Below, one piece after another: positions 58,677-64,000 of a stretch of DNA of 64,000 bases. The stretch spans positions 45,641 through 109,640 of the forward strand of contig CALMUT010000079.1 of NCBI GenBank assembly GCA_937872925.1, in the 5' to 3' direction. The notes below the pieces were generated by a model. It was not told the DNA's origin and did not search any database. It saw only the letters and a list, made by a program, of their open reading frames with translations. This stretch comes from an uncultured Myxococcales bacterium (lineage in GTDB: Bacteria; Myxococcota_A; Polyangia; Polyangiales; Polyangiaceae). The stretch's first letter is position 1; every line of letters starts with the position of its first letter. Both the position numbers and the translations under genes were made by a program.

Positions 58677-59477
58677 ATGGAGGGACGGAGCACTTGGATC
58701 GCGGCCGCGCTCGTCGCGATCGGATGCTCCGCGCCAAAGTTCGAAGTGCTCGGCACGGCCGACAGTGGCGACGCCGGAACCGCGGGCACGAGTGGCGGCT
58801 CGGGCACCGCGGGCACGAGGGGCGGCCCGGGGACCCCGGGCACCAGGGGCAGCGCGGGCACCGCTGGCAGCGACGCCAGCGCGGGAGGAACCGGTGGAGT
58901 TCTCGACGCCGGGGGCTCCGACGCCAGTTTCCCTGACGCGGGCAAAGACGCCGGCTGCTCGCCAGTGGTGCAGCTGACGGCCGTGCTGGGTCCAACCACT
59001 GTCCCGGTCACGGCTGGGACCGGGTCGCCGTGGAACAACACCGGCGCCGTCGCCAAATCCGACGGTGCGGATGCCTGGGCTGGGGTCAGTCCGGCGTCTC
59101 CGCTGACCGAAAAATTGCAAGTAGCCGGCTTTGGCGCAAAAGTCCCGAACAACGCCATCATCGTCGGCATTCAGGTGAAAATCCGTCGCAGAACGTCAAA
59201 GGTGACTGCCCTTCGCGATACCTCGGTTCGACTGATCACCAGTGGTGGTCCCAAAGGCGCCAACTACGCGCAGCTCTCCAACAACTGGGACAACGTTTAT
59301 CTGACCGCGACCTACGGCGCGCCGACCGACAAGTGGGGCGCGAGCTGGACCGCGGCTGAAGTCAACTCGTCGGCGTTCGGCGTCAGCCTGGAAGCGACTT
59401 GCCCCAGCCCGTGCGGCGACAACCAGGCACGCGTGGACCACATCGGCGTGCAGCTCGCCTATCGCACCTGCCCGTAG
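58677..59477 (+). CDS. Lipoprotein with one domain shared with the 9039-11228 protein
   Basis: A 266-residue lipoprotein (LVAIGC, cysteine 17) with a GTAGTxGG linker to about residue 85. The remaining domain (about 96-266) follows the plan of the repeats in the large lipoprotein at 9039: WNNTGAVAKSDGADAWAG, GFGAKVPNNAIIVGIQVKIRR, NWDNVYLTATYGAPTDKWGASWTAAEVN, FGVSLEA and ARVDHIGVQLAYRTC. It is probably an extracellular binding domain; no catalytic residues were seen. Confidence 0.85.
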   Translation: MEGRSTWIAAALVAIGCSAPKFEVLGTADSGDAGTAGTSGGSGTAGTRGGPGTPGTRGSAGTAGSDASAGGTGGVLDAGGSDASFPDAGKDAGCSPVVQLTAVLGPTTVPVTAGTGSPWNNTGAVAKSDGADAWAGVSPASPLTEKLQVAGFGAKVPNNAIIVGIQVKIRRRTSKVTALRDTSVRLITSGGPKGANYAQLSNNWDNVYLTATYGAPTDKWGASWTAAEVNSSAFGVSLEATCPSPCGDNQARVDHIGVQLAYRTCP

Positions 59478-59531
59478 TCCGCGAAATTGAGAACTGGGCG
59501 GCGTACAGATCACGTACAGTGCGCACAGCTC

Positions 59532-59918
59532 ATGCAACCCTACCAACAGCCAGGCCAGCCCCAGCACTATCAACAGCCCAATCAACCCCAGGCCATGGTG
59601 CAGCAGCCCAGTTGCGGCATCGAAGTCCTGGCCAAGCACGGCTTCCTGCAGTGGATGCTAATGCTGGTCAGCCCCATGATGCTCGTGAACGGTCACCCCT
59701 ACAAGCTGATCTGGGGCAGGCACATCGTGCCCATGCCCCCCGGCCAGTACCAGGTCAACGTCTACTTCCCCTGGTTCTTCCAGAAGGCGAATATGACCCA
59801 CGCCACCGTCACTGTGTATGACGGCCACGTCACCGCGTTGGAGTACAGCACGGCGTTCCTCACGTTCATGAGCGGCACGCTGCGAGACCACGGATGTCGC
59901 CCTTCGTTCTCAGCCTGA
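59532..59918 (+). CDS. Small Gln/Pro-rich N-terminus protein of unknown function
   Basis: A 128-residue protein. The first 30 residues are Gln/Pro/Tyr-rich (MQPYQQPGQPQHYQQPNQPQ), as in many small membrane-associated proteins. The rest contains a hydrophobic stretch (GFLQWMLMLVSPMMLV) and a strand-rich region (GHPYKLIWGRHIVPMPPGQYQVNVYFPWFFQ, HATVTVYDGHVTALEYST) that looks like a small beta-sandwich. No family was recognised. It converges on the acyl-CoA ligase gene. TACAGT lies 11 bases upstream. Confidence 0.65.
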   Translation: MQPYQQPGQPQHYQQPNQPQAMVQQPSCGIEVLAKHGFLQWMLMLVSPMMLVNGHPYKLIWGRHIVPMPPGQYQVNVYFPWFFQKANMTHATVTVYDGHVTALEYSTAFLTFMSGTLRDHGCRPSFSA

Positions 59919-59966
59919 TCCAGATTTGATGGGGTTGGGGTCGGGTCGCGGTCCGTCCCGGGGGCA

Positions 59967-61481
59967 CTAATCCCGCAGTGCCCCACCTAGCTCGGCCGCT
60001 AGCTGTCGCATCAGCTCAGGTTTGATGACTTTGCCGACGGGGTTGCGGGGAAAATCTTCACGGACGATGACGCGCTTGGGCACCTTGTACGCGGCGATGC
60101 GCTCTTTGCAGAACTCGCGCACCGCATCTTCGTCGAGCTCGGCTTCGCGGTTCGGCCGCGATAGCACCGCGGCGACAGCGATCTCGCCCCAGGTTTCGTC
60201 GGCAATGCCCACCACCGCGACGTCTTGCACCGCGGGATGCTCGCGCAGCACTTCTTCGATCTCTAGCGCGCTGAGTTTGTAGCCACCGCTCTTCAGGATG
60301 TCGACGCTGGTGCGACCCAGGATCTTAATAAAACCGTCGTCGAGGTAGGTCGCGGTATCTCCGCTCTTGAACCAGCCGTCTTCGAAAGCTTCGTCCGTCG
60401 CCTTGGGGTTTTCGTCGTATCCCAAGAAAACGCTCGGCCCGCGTATCCAGATTTCTCCGGGTTCTCCAGGTGGGGCGTCAGCGCCGCCCTCGTCCACGAT
60501 CCGCAGATCCATGCCGGGCAGCACCTGACCGCAGCTACCCGGCACCCGCGGCCCGTCGATGGGGTTGGAGCTGCCGACGCCGATCTCCGTCATGCCGAAG
60601 CGCTCCAGGGGGTAGTTCCCGGTGAGCGTGCGAATGCGCTCGCCGATGGTCACTGGCAACGCGGCGCTACCGCTGGTCACCAGGCGTAGCCCCGCAGCAT
60701 GGCTGCGATAGCGGGACTGCACCGCCGCGTCCGTCGCGTCAAAAGCGTCGAGCAGCTTCTTGTGCATGGTCGGGACGCCCATCAGCACCGTGGCGTCTTG
60801 CATCGCTTCCCACATGCGCTCCGCGTCAAACTTCTGCAGCATGCGCGTGCTGCCCCCCGCAAGCAGCGAAACGAAGAGCGCGATCCCCAGCCCGTGTAGA
60901 TGGTGCAAAGGCAAGCAGTGCAGCAGCACGTCGGATTCACGCCATTGCCAGGCAGACGCCAGAAGGTTTGCGATCGCGGCAAGGTTGTCATGACTGATCA
61001 GCGCACCTTTGGGTTTACCCGTCGTACCGCTGGTGTAGAGAATGACCGCGACGTCCTGCCCTGCTGCGTCCGTTTGGGACAGCGGCGCACGCGCACGCAC
61101 GGACTCGATGTCGATCACCGGCGCATCCGACAGCTTCTGGGTGTGGGCCAGGTAGTCGGAGCTCGCCAGCACGGCCTCGGCGTGTGACGCCTCGAGGAAG
61201 TAACGCTGTTCGGGTTCGGGGTGCAGATGGCTCAAAGGCACCGCAATGGCGCCGGAGAGCACGCAGCCGAAAAAACCCTCGAGCCAGGGGCTGCCTTGCC
61301 GCGCGAGTAGCGCGACGCGCTTGCCCCGCAGGTTGCGCTCGGTCAGCTCTGCCGCCACGCAATGCGCCCGTCGGAGCAGCTCCGCAAATGTGACGGATTC
61401 GTGGTCATCGATCACCGCGGCGTGATTGCCGCGACGCGTCGCAACGTCTCGAAACTGCGTGCACAGCCTGCTTGCCGCCAT
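59967..61481 (-). CDS. MatB/ACSF3-like acyl-CoA synthetase (probable malonyl-CoA ligase)
   Basis: A 504-residue enzyme of the ANL (AMP-forming ligase) family. The ATP loop is ILYTSGTTGKPKGALISH, the next core motif is RFGMTEIGVGSSNP and the C-terminal motif is GRTSVDILKSGGYKLSALEIEEVLREHP. The RFGMTEIG region and PIDGPRVPGSCGQVLPGMDLRIVDEG resemble malonyl-CoA synthetases (MatB, ACSF3) more than long-chain ligases. The likely reaction is malonate or a methylmalonate-type acid plus CoA and ATP to the CoA thioester. ATG 61481 is chosen over the open upstream frame because sequence before it is not family-like. Confidence 0.85.
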   Translation of the reverse strand: MAASRLCTQFRDVATRRGNHAAVIDDHESVTFAELLRRAHCVAAELTERNLRGKRVALLARQGSPWLEGFFGCVLSGAIAVPLSHLHPEPEQRYFLEASHAEAVLASSDYLAHTQKLSDAPVIDIESVRARAPLSQTDAAGQDVAVILYTSGTTGKPKGALISHDNLAAIANLLASAWQWRESDVLLHCLPLHHLHGLGIALFVSLLAGGSTRMLQKFDAERMWEAMQDATVLMGVPTMHKKLLDAFDATDAAVQSRYRSHAAGLRLVTSGSAALPVTIGERIRTLTGNYPLERFGMTEIGVGSSNPIDGPRVPGSCGQVLPGMDLRIVDEGGADAPPGEPGEIWIRGPSVFLGYDENPKATDEAFEDGWFKSGDTATYLDDGFIKILGRTSVDILKSGGYKLSALEIEEVLREHPAVQDVAVVGIADETWGEIAVAAVLSRPNREAELDEDAVREFCKERIAAYKVPKRVIVREDFPRNPVGKVIKPELMRQLAAELGGALRD

Positions 61482-61587
61482 GAGGCATCGCAATTGACAC
61501 GCGGATGCCGCAGCGCGCAAGGAAGAAAATTGCCCGCCAGGGGGGTCGGCAAGCACTTGGCCGGCATGTGGGACGGCGAAGAAGCGC

Positions 61588-61593
61588 TATGCT
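61588..61593 (+). promoter_or_regulatory. Putative -10 element (TATGCT), leaderless spacing
   Basis: TATGCT ends six bases before ATG 61600, in the divergent gap with the acyl-CoA ligase gene. Confidence 0.45.
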
Positions 61594-61599
61594 GCGCGC

Positions 61600-62058
61600 A
61601 TGCCCGACGCAAGCCAAGACCGAGTCGCCCGCGGGGTGCTGGTGCTGTGTGGCCTTGCGTTCTTGGCGGTGGGCATCGCGTTCTTGGTGACGCCGGTGAG
61701 CATGGCAGCGCATGTTGGCATTACGCTCGATGCAGTGAGTTCAAAGAGCGATCTACGCGCAGTGTACGGCGGCTTGGATGCGGGACTGGGACTGTTCTTC
61801 TTGGCCTGCGCGGGCCGGCGCAGCTGGGTGGCACCGGGACTGTTTGCGGCCATGTTGTGCTTTGTCGGACTCGTCGCCGGTCGCATCACATCCCTGACGT
61901 TGGATGGGGCGCCGGGTGCGCTCGTGTTCTTGCTCTTTGGCAGCGAGCTCTTGGGCGCTGTCGGGAGTGCCTGGGGACTGTTCAGCCTGCGTCCGCATCG
62001 CAAAGACGACGAAGAGCCCGCCGGCGAAGGCCCCGCGCTGTTGGACGCGTTGAAGTAA
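61600..62058 (+). CDS. DUF4345-like four-helix membrane protein
   Basis: A 152-residue protein with four transmembrane helices: VLVLCGLAFLAVGIAFLVTP, GGLDAGLGLFFLAC, PGLFAAMLCFVGLVAGRI and LVFLLFGSELLGAVGSAWGLF. The motif DLRAVYGGLDAGLGLFFLA between the first and second helix is typical of DUF4345 family members, whose role is unknown. The start is supported by TATGCT six bases upstream. A Glu-rich cytoplasmic tail ends the protein. Confidence 0.78.
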   Translation: MPDASQDRVARGVLVLCGLAFLAVGIAFLVTPVSMAAHVGITLDAVSSKSDLRAVYGGLDAGLGLFFLACAGRRSWVAPGLFAAMLCFVGLVAGRITSLTLDGAPGALVFLLFGSELLGAVGSAWGLFSLRPHRKDDEEPAGEGPALLDALK

Positions 62059-62293
62059 GTCTCCAGAGCCGGCGCGGTTGAGCTGCGGCGCGCAGTCAGC
62101 ACCCGGAAAAGAAGCCGCAAGAACTGACGGAATCAGATGAAATCGGAAAACTCGCGCCGTCCGATTCGGCGCGCCGACGCGCCAGTTGCCATTCACGATC
62201 CCGCGTTTCGGCTCCGCCCCGCGGCAGGCGCGTCAGGCTGCAGCCTCCGGAGTGTGCTAGTTCCTCTTGCTTCACCCTTCGATGAGGTCATGC

Positions 62294-63994
62294 ATGAGCG
62301 CTCGGGCATATTTTGCGGGACTGGTTAGCGTCCTGTTGGTCGCCGGCTGCGGCGGGAGCGACGATTCGCCCGGGCAGCCGGTCTTCGACGCGGGCGTCGG
62401 CGACAGCGCTACGCAGGACGGCTTCGCGCCGGATGCACCTGACGACGGCGGGCCGCTTCCCGATGGCGCGATCCCAGACGCAGCCTGTGGCACCGCGACG
62501 CAGTGCGCTCAGGCTGACGAGCAGCGTGCGGCGGACAACATGACAGCGGCCGCGGCGGATCCCCTTGTTCTTCGTGACTTCCTAGACGCGGTGCCAAAGG
62601 GCGGGGACTTACATATGCATCTCTCCGGCGCCGTATACGCCGAGACGTATATGGAGTGGGCGCGTGCCGAGGGAGGATTCTGCATCACGAACAGTTCCCT
62701 CGCCCTGTCCAAGTTCTGCAACAACACTTCAACGACGTCGCCGGTGCCCACCCCGGCGGACGCTCTGTTCAATGATGTGATCCGGGCCTGGTCCATGCAG
62801 GACTTCGTGCCGGGCGCAACGACGGGCCACGATCACTTCTTCTCGACCTTCGGTAAGTTTGGCGCCATCTCCGGCAAGGCGTATCACGCGCGCGGCCTCG
62901 CCGACGTGATGAAGCGCGCCGACAGCGAAAACATGCTCTACGTCGAACCCATGCTGCACTCGAATTCGACCGGGGGCAGTATCGGCAGCACGGTATGGAC
63001 CGGCGGCGCGCTAAACACATCGGATCTACCAGCCTTCCACGCGGCGCTGCTCGCCTACAGTGGCTGGAACGCCGCGGTGCAAAACATCTTGAGCGACATC
63101 CAAGCGACGGACTCGGGCGCGCAACAAGAACTGGGCTGCAGCGGCGCCAACGCACACAGCGCGTGTCGCGTGGGTGCGCGTTTTATGGTGTACATCTCCC
63201 GGGGCGGCAGTGGGCCTCAGGTATTTGCGCAAATGGTGGCGGCTTTTGAGGCGGCCATGGTCGAGCCGCGCCTCGTGGCCGTGAACCTGGTTGGCCCAGA
63301 AGACGGCAATTCAGCACTGAGCGCCTACGACCGACATATGGAGATGCTTGGCTATCTGAATGGCGCGTACGCGGGCAAGAGCCCGCTGCATGTCACGCTG
63401 CACGCTGGAGAGATCACCCCTAAGTACCTGCCTTCCAACTACAACATCGCCAGCATCAACCACATCCGAAAAGCTGTTCAGATCGCGAAGGCGGAACGCA
63501 TCGGCCACGGTATCGATGTGCTTGGTGAAACGGATCCGGTCGGACTGTTGACCGAGATGCGGCAGCTTGGAGTGATGGTCGAGATCGGGCTCAGCAGTAA
63601 CATCCAGATCCTCGAGGTCAGTGGCACCGACCATCCCTTGTCGGCCTATTTGCAACACGATGTACCGGTGGCGTTGGCAACCGACGATCAAGCTGTGTCG
63701 CGCTCGAGCATGACAGGCGAGTACATGCGAGCGGTGCAAGACCAGAAGCTTCGCTACGCAACTCTGAAGAAGATGGCGCGCACCAGCCTTGAAAAGTCGT
63801 TCTTGCCGGGCGCAAGTCTGTGGCAAAACCTCGACACGCTCCAATCAGTGCCAGAATGCGCCCCCACCGCAACCAGCTACTACGGCGACCAACCCGCGCC
63901 TCCCGCCTGCCCGCCGTTCTTGAGCACCAGTGAAAAGGCAGCGATGCAGTGGGAGCTCGAACAGCGCTTCCGCGAGTTCGAATCGAAACAGTGA
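62294..63994 (+). CDS. Secreted adenosine deaminase-like lipoprotein
   Basis: A 566-residue lipoprotein (LVSVLLVAGC, cysteine 19) with an Asp/Ala/Gly linker and an adenosine deaminase-type domain. Zinc and catalytic motifs are GDLHMHLSGA (HxH), VTLHAGE (the His and Glu of the active site), ERIGHGID and VALATDDQAVS (the metal-binding Asp pair). The family converts adenosine to inosine. The presence of a signal peptide makes this an exported form, as in ADGF-type deaminases. ATG 62294 is chosen because GAGG stands five bases upstream and the signal peptide starts there; ATG 62282 is also in frame. The stop lies six bases before the window end. Confidence 0.87.
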   Translation: MSARAYFAGLVSVLLVAGCGGSDDSPGQPVFDAGVGDSATQDGFAPDAPDDGGPLPDGAIPDAACGTATQCAQADEQRAADNMTAAAADPLVLRDFLDAVPKGGDLHMHLSGAVYAETYMEWARAEGGFCITNSSLALSKFCNNTSTTSPVPTPADALFNDVIRAWSMQDFVPGATTGHDHFFSTFGKFGAISGKAYHARGLADVMKRADSENMLYVEPMLHSNSTGGSIGSTVWTGGALNTSDLPAFHAALLAYSGWNAAVQNILSDIQATDSGAQQELGCSGANAHSACRVGARFMVYISRGGSGPQVFAQMVAAFEAAMVEPRLVAVNLVGPEDGNSALSAYDRHMEMLGYLNGAYAGKSPLHVTLHAGEITPKYLPSNYNIASINHIRKAVQIAKAERIGHGIDVLGETDPVGLLTEMRQLGVMVEIGLSSNIQILEVSGTDHPLSAYLQHDVPVALATDDQAVSRSSMTGEYMRAVQDQKLRYATLKKMARTSLEKSFLPGASLWQNLDTLQSVPECAPTATSYYGDQPAPPACPPFLSTSEKAAMQWELEQRFREFESKQ

Positions 63995-64000
63995 GTGTTG

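Overview
The window looks like a piece of chromosome from a Myxococcota bacterium, most likely of the Polyangia/Polyangiales type. This is an inference from sequence style. The DNA is high in GC and densely coding. Many secreted proteins are lipoproteins with a cysteine lipobox followed by a long Gly/Ser/Ala linker. Two proteins carry MYXO-CTERM-like tails (cysteines, hydrophobic helix, arginine run). There are also a Ser/Thr kinase paired with a TPR protein, delta-60 repeats and Cys-rich modules typical of this group. I saw no rRNA, tRNA, CRISPR array, insertion sequence or prophage.

Layout. 1-11.6 kb: exported hypothetical proteins and lipoproteins, a PilZ protein, an NmrA-like oxidoreductase and a large multidomain lipoprotein. 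11.8-16.1 kb: a Ser/Thr kinase overlapping a TPR/PEGA-like protein, then a delta-60 repeat lipoprotein. 16.4-18.9 kb: a large protein of unknown function flanked by short repeats and by a hybrid scar of two gene tails. 18.8-24.1 kb: an envelope region (3D-domain lipoprotein, truncated globin, M15 peptidase, SpoIID+NlpC/P60 fusion). 24.2-33.2 kb: mostly minus strand, with a TPR protein carrying degenerate receivers, the set argS-mpl-SEC-C protein-inositol monophosphatase, and a PAP2 phosphatase. 33.4-42.1 kb: a Spy-like lipoprotein, a pectate lyase, redox and detoxification enzymes (MDR reductase, GFA, GST) and a divergent ThrE exporter/Lrp pair. 53.2-64 kb: lipoproteins, an esterase, metF, an M23 peptidase, a MatB-like acyl-CoA ligase and a secreted adenosine deaminase.

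The most unusual part is 42.1-53.2 kb. Four different radical SAM enzymes (a B12-binding-like one, a SPASM-like one, one of the spore-photoproduct-lyase type and one like the peptide maturase HxsB) sit with an SCP2-E1alpha-E1beta fusion, a VAO/PCMH-type flavin oxidase, a TetR regulator and an unknown protein. The two arms diverge from a palindrome (TTAAACA-AC-TGTTTAA). The plus-strand genes overlap by 4 bases or abut, apart from two short gaps. A 27-codon reading frame starts in a GTGA overlap after the third radical SAM gene and ends 11 bases before the HxsB-like gene. Together these look like a regulated pathway that modifies a peptide or a hydrophobic molecule; I cannot name the product.

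A second pattern is regulatory. At least nine genes have a TANNNT hexamer ending exactly 6 or 7 bases before the start codon and no visible ribosome binding site, which is what leaderless transcripts would show. I used this to choose several starts.
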